The notes beneath the pieces were generated by a model. That model was given only the letters and a program-made list of their open reading frames with translations, was not told the origin of the DNA and ran no database searches. Positions 1 through 9,935 of a stretch of DNA of 20,099 nt are shown one piece after another. Numbering within the stretch: the stretch's first letter is position 1; the number at the start of each line of letters is the position of its first letter. The DNA lies in NCBI GenBank assembly GCA_943704525.1, contig CALSCQ010000572.1, forward strand, positions 1-20,099, read 5' to 3'. The position numbers and the translations under genes are program-made. The DNA is from Pigoraptor vietnamica. Lineage: Eukaryota > Opisthokonta > Filasterea.

Positions 1-103
<103 letters not shown>

Positions 104-158
104 CGCATCAGACGTGGGCCCTTGGTCCTTATGTTCGCGCCCTCTCGCGGATTTGCAG

Positions 159-1449
159 CTGCAAGGGTCTGGGTTGGATCTCGAGTTCGCCTTCACGCGG
201 CTCGTGGAAGCATCGCTAATTACTGCGCTGGAGGTGCATTCGGGTCGATTCATGGCCTCGTGTGATAAGGCGCTCGGGAGAGAGACGTGGGAGCCGCTTG
301 CGGGCGACGCGAACAAGGGGAAGATTACAGGTGTGTTGGACTTGCTCACAACCACCGCACTCGCACCCACATAATCGTACCCGTTCGTTTTTTATGCCGC
401 ACTGACTCGTGGGCATGTCGACTCTTCCTTCTTCTTTTTTTTTCTTTTTTTCTTTTTCGTTTTCCCCCCATGCGCTCGTGCTGACAACTCGCGACTGCAG
501 TGAACGGAGAGGAGCAGGAGGTCGGATTGTGTCGGATCGCCGTCGTCTTCAACGAGGGCATTACGGCACTTTCGCAGGACGTCTGCCGCTTCTACGAGCC
601 GAAGGTACGGAGCGGCGACAACATGCGTCTACTCGTTGTCCTGGCGCTTGTATGTGATGGCGTGTCATTGTGTGTTGACTACATCAGGCGCACGCGTGCC
701 ACTCTCTGTCCTGGCGTTTGTGTGATGGCGCGTCGGTGTGTGTTGACTTCGGCCATTTTCTTGCCTTAGGTTGTGCCGGCCATTGTCGAGAACTTTGTCA
801 AGATATACGACCACGTGGCAAGTGCGATCCTCCTGGGTGCAATCAGCTTGCTCGGAGCGAAGGTGGGCGCACAAGGATTTTGCGCACGTTTGGAGCTCTT
901 AATCGCCTCACGCGCATTAACTGCCGCCTTGACGTTGGGGGATAGACGCTGTCCGGCTTTTGCTGTGCGCTTGTCCTGCGACTGAGCAAATGTCCCTCTT
1001 TCGCAGCGGAAAGCGGCCGTGAACAGCGCACTCTTCATCATCAAAACGGTGCTCCCAACGACCTCTGAGCGTCTGCAGGTGGGGGCTGTGGTCGCGAATT
1101 GAGTAGCAACTGTGGTTTTGCTCCAGTGCTCACCTGACGTGCGCATTCGCGTTTGCTCGTATGCACGCCCGAACACATGGGCAAGTGCCGTATGTCGTTT
1201 GAGTGTGTGCGTGTGTGTGTTCCCTTTCTCGCGCGTATGTTCCTGTACATGTGTGTAGCTGCTGTTGACACAACACACGCGCAGAAACACATCGGTCGCA
1301 ACTTCTCCGAACTGGACGAGCTCATGACTTCCCTCGCCAAGTCTGTGGAGACGGTGGCGGAGAGCGAGCCCGATGACCTGGCGCGGAGTGCGCGCGCGGA
1401 CGAACTCGCAAAAAGTGGGAACCTAGGGAAGAGTGGGAGGGGGCGGTAG
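159..1449 (+). CDS. Vps54-like vesicle-tethering protein, 3' exons (partial)
   Basis: Five exons are predicted: 159-330, 501-604, 770-862, 1007-1078 and 1285-1449 (TAG stop). All junctions keep the reading phase, including a codon split G|TG between the first two exons. The encoded tail of about 200 residues is mostly helical. Its order of elements fits the C-terminal half of Vps54: a segment ending in an ETWEPL motif, a short VNGEEQEVG strand, then a helical bundle with ILLGAISLLG and a following helix with FIIKTVLP. Vps54 is a subunit of the GARP complex, which tethers endosome-derived vesicles at the trans-Golgi. The family assignment comes from remembered pattern similarity and is moderate; Vps50 or another CATCHR-type tether is the main alternative. 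Compared with animal Vps54 the protein stops early, in a low-complexity SARADELAKSGNLGKSGRGR tail. The 5' exons lie outside the window. The introns are 144-206 nt. Confidence 0.6.
421..472 (+). other. Long polypyrimidine tract in intron 331-500
   Basis: A run of almost pure T and C lies about 30-80 bases before the AG at 499-500. It is an unusually strong splicing pyrimidine tract for this window and supports the exon starting at 501. Confidence 0.6.
637..748 (+). repeat. Imperfect direct repeat inside an intron
   Basis: Two similar units of about 42-44 bases, 637-680 and 707-748, both start TGTCCTGGCG and end TGTTGACT. They lie within the 605-769 intron of the Vps54-like gene and look like a local intronic duplication that has since diverged. 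Confidence 0.7.
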
Positions 1450-1767
1450 CGCACCCGCGTGCATGGGCGTAGGCCCTGTCACCGACCGAGTGACAACAGT
1501 ATTTCAAAAAAAGCCAGCCAGTCCCTGAGTCAATAATGTAACAGCGCTATCACGTGACCAGCAGCTATTGATGGGGTGGAATCTCTTGTACGAGCGCATT
1601 TCACCGTTTGGCTTCGGCTGTGCGCAAGAAACGCTTCCCCACACGGTCTACAAAGCCAGCTGTCACGTGAGAACTGTCTGAAAATGTTCGAAGCGGATAG
1701 ATCCTTTAAGCCCATACAATAGCGAACCCAAACGCCCCGCGCGCAAAGTGCCAGCCGAGTGTGCATC
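1450..1767. other. Convergent intergenic region with two TCACGTGA palindromes
   Basis: This 318-base gap separates the stops of two convergent genes, the Vps54-like gene (+) and the NXPE-like gene (-). I see no coding signal. It should hold both 3' UTRs and poly(A) sites, but no clear AATAAA is present. It contains two copies of the E-box palindrome TCACGTGA, at 1550-1557 and 1663-1670. Their flanks are roughly inverted copies of each other. Confidence 0.6.
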
Positions 1768-4036
1768 TCAAGCGTCCTCTGCTGTGAGAATGTTCAGCAG
1801 CTCATCCACCACTGCCCCTTCGACGTCCAGCTTGAAGTGGCGGTTATCGGGCGCAGCGTCCGGCCGTCCGAGCGACATTTGATAATAGTCCAGCACACGC
1901 ACGGGCTTGTTGTGTCCACGCGCCTCTTCTTCTCCGTTGAATGCGACGATGGCGCTCGCCGCCCTCTCGTTTGCGAACGCGACGCGGTAGGACGTGCGAC
2001 ACCTGTGCGCTTCCGGCAGCAAGCGTTCCGTCCACTGCGTCGTCGCCGTCGAGCGCCACAGAATCGTGGACAGAGGGAAGTCCTCGCGTAAACTCTGCAG
2101 AAACGCCAACACGTACGACTCGTAGTGGGCGTCGAGGTGCGGGTCAGTGGCGTCCGACACGTGGTGTAGTCCTTTGTTCACCAGCAGGATGGGCTCGCGG
2201 CCCGGAGCGAAGAGCCTGTGCATTGCCGCACTACTACTGTCGACCACCTCGACGTGCTCCGGCTGCGAGGGCGCGTCCGTGTCACCCTCCGTCAACGTCC
2301 GGCTTGCGACGTCGGCGACGGCGGTAGCAGACGGTCGCGCAGCGTTCAACGTTGACGTTGGCAGAGGCCCCCAAAAGGCCTTGTGTCCGTCGACGAAACG
2401 GAGGAACGGGTCGAGCGCCCACGAGAAGTAGGGCGGGTGGTCGCGGGATCCGAAGGTCATCCACTGTTGCGTCATCGTGAAATTGAGGTCGGGATACTCG
2501 TGCACCATCCACCACACCGCGTAACGTGCTTGGTACACGCGACCCGTCGCGTCGTCCACCCACACGGTCGCCGTTTCGCTTGCCTGGCAGTCCCTCGAGA
2601 GCACGAGCAGTGGTGCCATTTTCGCCCGATCTCGCCACACGAGCGTCTTTGTGCCGTTCGGGAAGACGACGGGAACGGCGGCGAGGTTTCTGTACACGCA
2701 GAAGCGTTCAAAACGCACTCCCATACTTTGGAGAAGAAGCGCCATGTCGATGTTCAAGTTGCGCGAGAGCGAGTCCCCGATCGAGTGGACCCACTTTCCG
2801 CGCAGGGACGTGAGGGGAAGCACCGGCCGCCGGTCGTCGACGGGGTGCCACACCAAGTCGCTCGTACGGGGCACGCCAGCGTAGCAGCCGCTGCCGACGG
2901 CTTTTCCCCCGCGGCACACGAGCGACTCGTTCTGCCAGCGGCCTTTGAAGTACGAAGCGTCGTTAAATGCGACGCCCGCCCTGTACCAGATACCGCGCGC
3001 GTACGGGGAGGGAATGGCCTTTCCGTCCGTGCCAGCGCTCTGCTGGACCTTCAGCATCCGCCTTCCCACCCGCCCGACGTATTCGAAGACCAATTCGGTG
3101 ACGTTCTGCGACTGACAGCGCGACAGCCCCTGGCATGCGCGGAAATCGAGGCGCCCGCGGACGTCATAATTGCCGGGATCGAACAGCACGACCGACAGCG
3201 CGTACGTCCCATCCAGCAGATCGACGGGGTACCCTTGAAAGACGCTGGGGCCGCGAATGTCCACCTGAAAGCTGTCGCCGCCGCACCGGCGGTCATGGCC
3301 GTTCGCGTCACGCGCGCGTATGAGGACGACGAAGGGCTCGCCTGCCGTGACGACCCATCCGACGTCCTGTTCATCTGCGTGCACGATGCTGTAGACCGAA
3401 CTGAGCGCGTCCGTCTGCCGAGCGGGATCCAGCACGCACGGCGGGGGGTCCTTGCAGTAGTCAAACGCCGCCCGCCACAAGCGCAAGCCGCCGGTTGGAA
3501 GCCGATTCGAAATAGCGTCGCTGAGAGAATTTCCCGGTGTCGGCGCCGTCCGCGGCGGCGCTTCGTCTGCGCATTTCATTGACAGTTGGTATTGAGCATG
3601 TCCGTCGTTCACTCCAGTCGAGATGCAACAGTACCACGGCACTAACGCGCGCATCAACTGAAGACAGTCACGGCACGGCATTCAGGCCCTGGCATACACT
3701 GAGGTGACGGCCCGCCGACGGATCCGCCCGGCGAGGCCATGAACACGCACTGAAGCAACTAAAACAAGACAGCTTACCAATAAATATGGCGGCATTCGCG
3801 GCGCTGCTCGAAGACTGCGCACGGACGGCATCAGCCGAAGTTGCATCCGGCAAATCAGAAGCACTACCGACAGAGACCGATACCGTGCCGTCAGTGACTG
3901 GCGACGAACGAACATATACGAGCAAAACGCCGATTGCCAACAAGCCGACGACGCGAACGGCGCGGGCGACATGGCTGCCACGGAACCCCGTGAGCCATTG
4001 CATCAACGTCGTGTCGGTGCGCGCCGGGTCCGACAT
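1768..4036 (-). CDS. NXPE-like type II membrane protein with E-set and PC-esterase domains
   Basis: Two exons are predicted on the minus strand: 4036-3778 and 3611-1768, joined by a 166-nt intron (GTAAGC donor) with the split codon G|TG in phase, giving 700 aa. Residues about 25-42 form one hydrophobic segment (VVGLLAIGVLLVYV) close to the N-terminus, as in a type II Golgi membrane anchor. Residues about 171-238 look like a filamin/immunoglobulin-like E-set strand domain (GEPFVVLIRARDANG and LLDGTYALSVVLFDPGNYDV). The C-terminal part has the esterase block HSIGDSLSRN at about 363-371 (candidate nucleophile Ser367) and a terminal DNRH at 675-678 that fits the DxxH catalytic motif of PC-esterases. 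This order matches NXPE proteins, and the PC-esterase fold is known for O-acyl transfer onto glycans. The natural substrate is not visible. The start at 4036 is chosen because it supplies the membrane anchor. The exact 3' splice site of exon 2 is the least certain point. Confidence 0.75.
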
Positions 4037-4318
4037 TCACGCCGGCGGTCCCCGGCGGCCACGGCCGCGACCGGCAGCCGGTGGCGCAGCTCAGTCACTG
4101 TGACGGCACTGCACTCAACACGGCGGTGTCAAACGAGTGGCTCAAAGCCGCCCGGTATTAATGCGCCGGCCGTACAAAAAAAACTAAAAAGACTGACACT
4201 GCTGATCGGCGGAAAGCCAGTTACCGCTCAAACCGCGAAGCCTGATTCTCGGCGAGTCGTCACCAAGTCACGACGACTGTCACGGGTTAGACTGATTTGT
4301 TCGAAGCAATTAGACCCC

Positions 4319-4360
4319 ATTTTCGCCACAGCTCAATTTAATGTGCACGGGTGTCAAACA
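4319..4360. repeat. Diverged 40-bp repeat, copy 1
   Basis: A core reading AGCTCAATTTAATGTGCACG and then GGTGTCAAAC recurs near 4673-4714 as AGCTCAATATAATGTGCGCG and then GATGTGAAAC. A weaker third copy of the end (GGTGTCAAACGAG) is at about 4125-4137. A shared GAGTCGTC word lies 80-90 bases before both full copies, suggesting an older duplication of about 350 bases. Origin unknown. Confidence 0.65.
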
Positions 4361-4398
4361 AATGACAGCGTGCACTGCTGCTCGGCCGGCACTCGGCT

Positions 4399-4441
4399 GG
4401 CGGCATCTGATCTTCAGTACCAGTCAGGCTGAAGTGCCGCC
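4399..4441. repeat. Imperfect inverted repeat (hairpin potential)
   Basis: GGCGGCA (4399-4405) pairs with TGCCGCC (4435-4441), and CTTCAG (4412-4417) pairs with CTGAAG (4429-4434). A six-base bulge interrupts the left arm and the loop is 11 bases. It lies just beyond repeat copy 1 in the region upstream of the NXPE-like gene. Confidence 0.5.
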
Positions 4442-4672
4442 TGCGGGCCGGCTCGTAGAAAACTGGCAGCATTCCTCTCGCATATTTCGCTGGCAGTGAT
4501 GTCTGTTCAGCCCCGGGACTGGCAGTGGGTACGGCCCGAAGTGGCCCGGCCGGGGCTGCCGGCGCACCAGTCGTTGCAAGGTTAATCACTGTGGAGAGTC
4601 GTCTGATCGTCCACAAGTAGTCTTGCCAGGCCAAAATGGCAGTGACTGGCTGAGGCACACACCACGCACCAC

Positions 4673-4714
4673 CATTTCGCCCATAGCTCAATATAATGTG
4701 CGCGGATGTGAAAC
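4673..4714. repeat. Diverged 40-bp repeat, copy 2
   Basis: Second copy of the element described at 4319-4360, with only a few substitutions across the core, in the same orientation and about 350 bases away. It lies in the gap between the NXPE-like and palmitoyltransferase genes. It could be a promoter element or a transposon remnant; the sequence does not decide. Confidence 0.65.
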
Positions 4715-4927
4715 GAGCCACGCCCCGGTGATAGGGTGTGGGTTAGGATGCGTTCAAACGATGCGATTGAAGAGGCCGCGAGGTTCTTGTATTCTCTCTT
4801 CTTTCTTGCCTCATCTCCACGTAAACGCAAGCAGCAGCGACAGAAAACAGGCAGACGCAAGGGCAACGAACGAACGACAGCCCCCCGAGCACAAACCCAG
4901 GCGCCGGCATCCACACAGCCCGTCGCA

Positions 4928-7900
4928 TCACACTTCGATCAGCATTTCGAGCGGCGTGAGGGTGGTCGAGAGGCGCATCCAGTCGCCGGGGGGAAGGCAG
5001 CCGAAGAACTCCTTGCAGTTGTCGAGGAACCCGCGGTCGAAGGGGTTGCTGAAGACCTGCTGCATCTTGCCCGTCTCGGGATGGCGCTGGTCCCGCCAAA
5101 AGTAGTCGAGTTTCGTGTAGTACATCATCTCGCTCATGGTCATGTTGCGGCGCAACTGTGTGTGTGTGCGTGTGCGCGCGTGTGTGTGTGTGTGTGAGGG
5201 GGGGAGGGGAGGTGTTGGATCAGCATAACTCTAGACACAATCATCGATTCGTGTGCGAGAGATTAGACGGAAGGAGGAGATTTTGTGGGGAAGAGGGGGG
5301 GGGGGAATACAAGAAGCGAGTGCGCTTGCAACGGGATGGGAGTGCGACAGAAGCCGGAAACTCAACACAGGCATGATTTACATATGCCCAGATATGTGCT
5401 GCCACTCACCAAGACCCACTGCCCGCCGTGAACAAAGAAAATCCACACGAGGACGGCAATGTGGAGCACGCAGAGATAGCCGCCGAGGGGCGATGCCATG
5501 AAGAGCCCGGGGAAAAAGCGGTGGGGCGGATAGAACGGCGGCGAGATGGGGCGCATGGCTGCGCGTACAATGCATGTTAAGAATAAGCGCGAGTTCCACG
5601 CGCCAACGTGAGAGTGCGCGTGGATGCGGGTGCGCGCACAGGAAAGCATTCTGAGAAACAGCCGCAAGATCGACGCCAATTTACCGTTGAAGAGAACCGG
5701 AATGTAGAAGATGTGGACGAGGAGCTCGAGTCCGGACATGAACACAAAGAAGCGGTGGTTCTTTTGGCCGACGCAGCTGAGGAGCCACGGGCTGTGCAAA
5801 CGGAGCGAGAGTGGAGGGAGGTGTAAGCACGTCTGAAACGCACGTCGCGCCCGCGCAGCAGCAGGACAGTTATACAGCGTTCTCCTGCAACGCATTGGAA
5901 CTTACCAGTGGTGGTCGTATCGCTGGACGCAGCGGTTGCACACAAAGCAGTGCTTGGAGCGGATCGGCTGCACGCGACGGAGGGCGTTAATTCGCAGACG
6001 AGCAAACAAACCAGTACATGCGGAAGAAGAAGGGGGGAGGAGGGAGACGGATGGATGGAGAGTGAGAGAGATGGAGAGAGTGAACAGGGAAGGGGGAGGG
6101 GACGCACGCACCCTCGCAATGTTGCAGTAGATGCAGACGGCGTCCATCGAGGGCTCCTTGGCGGCGGGATTGTCGAGTGCGCGCAACATCGACTCCATGA
6201 CATTGCGGGAACCCGTCTGCACAGCAGCGGCAGAGAGGATTGGCATGATGTACGACACACGGACACACGGACACACACACACACACGGCACACGTAAACG
6301 TGGCACTCGCACACTTACCCGCACGGGAAGGAACCCCGGATCGAGTCGCACGAGGTAGACGTACGAGACGACCGTGAGTGGGAACAGAATTTGAAGCACG
6401 AGATGGAAGATGCCGTTCTCGTCGTACGGCACGTACATCAGCCACGTGTAATACGCGTAGAGCGTGAGGAACACGGACGACAGGTAAAAGGCGACGGGAA
6501 GATACTTGTAGCGGACCATTCCCGCGGCCTTGCCGGACGCCATGGTGCCCTGGCGCGGCGTAGTCACCAAGCGGTGCGCAGCCTGCACGCGCGCAAAAGG
6601 TGTGTGTGGGAAGGGAGGGGTAAGTGCTCAGCGATACGCGCGTGTGTGTAGTGTGTCTTACTGACACATTCCATGGGAGCACGTGCAAGTGTATGGTGAA
6701 ATGTTACTGTTGATGGAGAACACACCACACAAGAGCATACGCGCCCGTGGAGCACAGCGAGGTTATGCACGCACCATATTGTTCATGCGGAAGGCGAGGT
6801 CGCCGGGCGTTTCGCCGCGCGTGTCGACCGTGCGCATGCTGGCATTGCACTCCTCCTTCAGGTAACGGAGGCTGTCCAACTGCGACAGCGAGAAAGGGCA
6901 TCTCAGTTAGTTCAGCGAACAAAGGACGCCAAATTCCCAAATTCATGCGCTCGCCCTACGCGCTCGCCCTTCTCCTGCAAACACACAGAGGGAAAGACAC
7001 ACACGCACTCCCACTCACCTTATCGCCCTCGACCGCGCGGTGCATGGGCGTCATCCCCACGTGATCCTTGTGGTTGAAATCGGCACCGAGGTCCCTCAGC
7101 ACCGCAAGCACCTTGACATTGCCAAAGTGCGCAGCCCAGTGGACGGCCGTGCATCCCTTCGAGTCGGCCACATCCACGTGCGCGCCCCCGCGTGCGAGCA
7201 ACAGGACGGCGAAGGCCTGGTTGAACTGCGCGGCGATGATGAGCGGTGTCGCGCCGAGGTTGTCGGTGGCGTTGGGGTCAGCGCCCGCGCCGAGAAGCAT
7301 GCGGCACATGCGAAGGTGGCCCTTGGTGGCCGCCCACATGAGCGGTGTCTGAAGGTTGGCCGCGCGCGCGTCGACCTGAACGGGGAGAAGAGCGAGCAGA
7401 GGTGAGGGAAGAGGGACACGGGGGGGTGACAGGCGCCGCGAAATCGTCGAGGCTGAGTTCGAGTGCAACGCATTGGCTCCTTACGCGCGGGCAAAACGGG
7501 ATCGCGCACACGCAGCTCGAGACTCGAACGCCTCTTACCGACCCATCGCATTCACGATGCACACACACACAGTTCCCCGCATAAAAGGTAGGTACGGAAG
7601 CACGCGTTCAGGGCTGTCTGATCTACGACGACGCACCTCCGCTCCGAGCGAAATCAGCTCACGCGTCGCGTCCAATTGGTTGTTCAGCGCTGTCCAGTGC
7701 AGGGGTGTGCGACCCAGCGAGTCTCTCTCCGCCAGCACAGCGCGATTGGACCGCGCACGCTCCGCGATCACGTCGAACCGGCCCATGCCAATCAAGTCCG
7801 AAGTGGTGGCGTCTGCTCGCGTAGATGTCCGTGAGACATGACAGAACCACAATGAAGGAGGCGCACGAGCAGTCTCGAACGACGACAAACAAACAAACAA

Positions 7901-8258
7901 CTGGCAAAACATAGGCGCGATCGATGTCCGCGCCGCAAGAGGAACCAAGTTCTACGCCACATGAACACACGCACACATGCGCACACGCACGAACGTAGCA
8001 GGCATAGTAGGTACACGCACAGTCCGCCGCGCATTCTAAAAATCACCCACCGCCCAGCTTTGTCGGATCGATCGACGCGGGCGATTCCTTTTCGGAGCCC
8101 GGCTGAACCATAATGGAAGTGTGGGCGGGGGCGGAAAAACTCGGTTCACGAGGCCCACCAAGTCCTCCCGCTTGGCCGTTCGAGGACGACGGTGATGGAC
8201 CGCCGTGCCCGTGGCCATGGCACGGCGCGCCCCCGTGCGAGTGCGAGTGAGAAAACAT
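4928..8258 (-). CDS. Ankyrin-repeat DHHC protein S-acyltransferase
   Basis: Ten exons are predicted on the minus strand: 8258-8051, 7812-7637, 7375-7019, 6879-6775, 6582-6319, 6216-6112, 5967-5906, 5791-5685, 5558-5410 and 5155-4928. All are in phase and give 586 aa. The N-terminus is His/Gly-rich. Six ankyrin repeats follow at about 71-282 (SLGRTPLHWT, NLGATPLIIAA, SKGCTAVHWAA). Two membrane helices lie at about 309-332 and 341-361, then DPGF, then the zinc-binding cysteine-rich domain at about 398-442 (C-x2-C-x9-HC-x2-C-x2-C-x4-DHHC-x5-C). The catalytic DHHC is at 423-426, its Cys codon split by an intron (TG|C). Two further helices lie at about 440-460 and 488-507. Enzymes of this type transfer palmitate to substrate cysteines, with ankyrin repeats recruiting substrates. 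Domain order matches HIP14/ZDHHC17 and Akr1, but only four membrane helices are seen. The TTxE motif reads TMSE. An in-frame ATG at 8309 is an alternative start. Confidence 0.88.
5157..5198. repeat. TG/CA microsatellite forming a 3' splice site
   Basis: A TG-rich run with some CG steps sits at the 3' end of the last intron (5409-5156) of the palmitoyltransferase gene. On the coding strand it is a CA run whose final CACAG is the predicted acceptor before exon 10. The same intron holds an 11-base G run at 5295-5305. Confidence 0.8.
6259..6300. repeat. Imperfect CA-rich run in an intron
   Basis: An imperfect ACAC-rich run lies within the 6318-6217 intron of the palmitoyltransferase gene. It is noncoding and resembles the other GT/CA tracts found in introns of this window. 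Confidence 0.75.
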
Positions 8259-8674
8259 TGCGCGAGAGCGTCCCGATGAGGACGCGAAGGGATGCAGAAG
8301 TTGGCACACGAGGGGAAGGGGGGATCGCGTGCGTTGTGTGACAAATATTGAAAGAGATGCGAGCCAAAACAGGCCTTCGCCGTCTGCGTCGTCTGCGTCG
8401 CGACTGTGTGTGGCTGCAACCGCACTTTCCGCGCCGCATGTCCGTTACTGTATTGTTACTGTAGTGTTACTACTGTTACACCTTCACTCTTTACCGAAAA
8501 CGAGTTTCGGGCGTGGCGCTTGTAACTTGTAGCTAGGCGACGACCAGTACGTGCTCCGCGTGTGCGCAGGGTACTTACTGGTGTGTGGTAATGCAACCAG
8601 ATTCCACCCAAAACACAGGGTAAGATTGAAAAGGCGAACAGTCCTCATTGAGGTCGACATCGGCACTACATTCT
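8259..8674. other. Intergenic region between the holocytochrome c synthase and palmitoyltransferase genes
   Basis: These 416 bases lie between two minus-strand genes: the stop of the holocytochrome c synthase gene (8675) and the chosen start of the palmitoyltransferase (8258). No exon was found apart from a possible short N-terminal extension to 8309. At about 8440-8481 there are four loosely spaced TGTTACT-like words (GTTACTGT, GTTACTGTAG, GTTACTACTG, TTACACC), a degenerate short repeat in the likely promoter of the palmitoyltransferase. Confidence 0.5.
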
Positions 8675-9559
8675 TCACGCGGACGGCGCCTCCTTGCTAT
8701 CCGTCGAGAGCATTTCACGCACGGCCATGCGAAAGCGGTCAATGACGCCCGGAATGGACACGGCGGGCCGACAATCGATGTGGAAGCCAAGAGGTCGATC
8801 GGGTGTCCCGCGCGCTTGGTAGAAATCAATCACGTAGGTCACCTCTGTGCCACAGCGGTCAACTACCCAGTCGTGTCGATCGAAGGGAAGGGTGTAGCTG
8901 CAACACGAGTCGGACGTTAGAAGAGAAGGGCAATGGAAAGGTAAAAGTTCGGTCACCAGTTACTAGGGTCAAGCGAGTGGGTTTTGCGCTCACCCCATCA
9001 AATTCCGCAAGCGCGCCTTTGGGCTGAAGTCCTTCGGTCTTCCGCGAAATTTCAATAGCTTTGGAGTTGTGCAGGTGCTGCGAAACCATGAGGCCAAGTC
9101 AGCAATGGGCGAGACAAACCGCAGTGCGAGCAGAAGAGTTCGGGCACTTTCTCACCTTTCGTGCATCTTCTCCCATTTCAACACCTCCATCCAGGCGCGT
9201 TCGTTGACGGCGTTGTGTATCGACACGACTGTGGACATGTCGTCCTCGTTCGGATTCCACGCCTTTCTTCGCATGGCGTTGTAGAACATCTGCTCCGACG
9301 GGAACACCCATTTCTCATCGGGACCCGCCGCCCCCTTCGGAATGCTCGACGTCACGCGTTCCGTCGGCAACGAGTAACGCTGTCCTGGCGCGGGCCGCTG
9401 GTTCGGCGGCGGCATGTTGTTCCGTGGATCGAGCGCCTCTGCTGCGCCATTCCCCGCAGTGCACCCTCCCGCCATCGCCCCACCGCGCGCTTCGTGCGGG
9501 ACGGGACAACCGCCCGACAGCGGGTGCTCCTCCGCCTTCGGAGCTTCTGCAGCCCCCAT
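8675..9559 (-). CDS. HCCS: Holocytochrome c synthase (cytochrome c haem lyase)
   Basis: Three exons are predicted on the minus strand: 9559-9156, 9077-8994 and 8897-8675. Both junctions keep phase (AG|C and GG|C codons), giving 236 aa against about 270 in animals. The enzyme works in the mitochondrial intermembrane space, attaching haem to the CXXCH motif of apocytochrome c (System III). The N-terminus carries one CP motif (GGCPV, Cys18), a haem-regulatory type motif. The core contains [20 protein letters not shown], where His115 matches the known haem-ligand histidine. Then follow [20 protein letters not shown] and [20 protein letters not shown], a hallmark block of the family. The ATG at 9559 is the first in frame after the divergent intergenic region. 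I am confident because the second exon only makes family sense in the phase dictated by the splice sites. Confidence 0.95.
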
Positions 9560-9570
9560 TTTCACCAAAA

Positions 9571-9600
9571 GAGAGAGAGAGAGTGTGTGTGTGTGTGTGT
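9571..9600. repeat. (GA)n(GT)n microsatellite
   Basis: A GA run passes directly into a GT run ending at 9600, a few bases upstream of the holocytochrome c synthase start codon and therefore within its probable 5' UTR or core promoter. Confidence 0.9.
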
Positions 9601-9669
9601 TGTGAGCGCGAATGTTTTGCTGGAAAAAGAGCCCCTCAAAGTTTCAGGTTGGCAGCTTGGGGGGCTGAG

Positions 9670-9688
9670 CACGTGAGTTTATCACGTG
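9670..9688. promoter_or_regulatory. Paired CACGTG E-boxes
   Basis: CACGTG occurs at 9670-9675 and again at 9683-9688, 13 bases apart, about one helical turn. The second is part of the palindrome TCACGTGA. The position is about 110 bases upstream of the holocytochrome c synthase start. In other eukaryotes such sites bind bHLH-zipper factors. CACGTG is fairly common elsewhere in the window, so function is only suggested. Confidence 0.45.
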
Positions 9689-9928
9689 ATAGTGTAACAA
9701 TGCGTAACAAGCGGAACATGCGAGTGCCTGCGCGAACGTGCGAGAAAGTGGTGACACTGCTATCGAAAAATAAAGGCCGTTCAGTGTGGAAAATGTATGA
9801 AATTGTGATCTCGAAATAAATATTTGCTCCACTTTTGGTGACTGAAGCACCAAACACACACACTGAGGCACACACACACACACACACACAATCGCGCCCC
9901 GATTCCCCCTTCCTTGTTTGTGCGAGCG

Positions 9929-9935
9929 TATAAAA
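9929..9935 (+). promoter_or_regulatory. TATA box of the BAG gene
   Basis: A perfect TATAAAA lies 156 bases before the BAG start codon. It predicts a transcription start near 9960 and a 5' UTR of about 130 bases. It is the clearest TATA box in the window in a promoter position. Confidence 0.6.

Larger units (their letters stand above)
4037..4927. other. Intergenic region upstream of the NXPE-like gene
   Basis: About 890 bases separate the NXPE-like start codon (4036, -) from the stop of the next minus-strand gene (4928). No convincing coding exon was found on either strand. It should hold the NXPE-like promoter and the 3' end of the palmitoyltransferase gene. The visible content is diverged repeats and a hairpin, listed separately, plus several GC-rich GCCGGC-type words. 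Confidence 0.6.

Noticed and set aside
2383-3582. A 399-codon open frame on the plus strand
   Set aside because: It is antisense to the NXPE-like gene, has no recognisable domain and an Arg/His/Pro-rich composition typical of shadow frames in GC-rich DNA.
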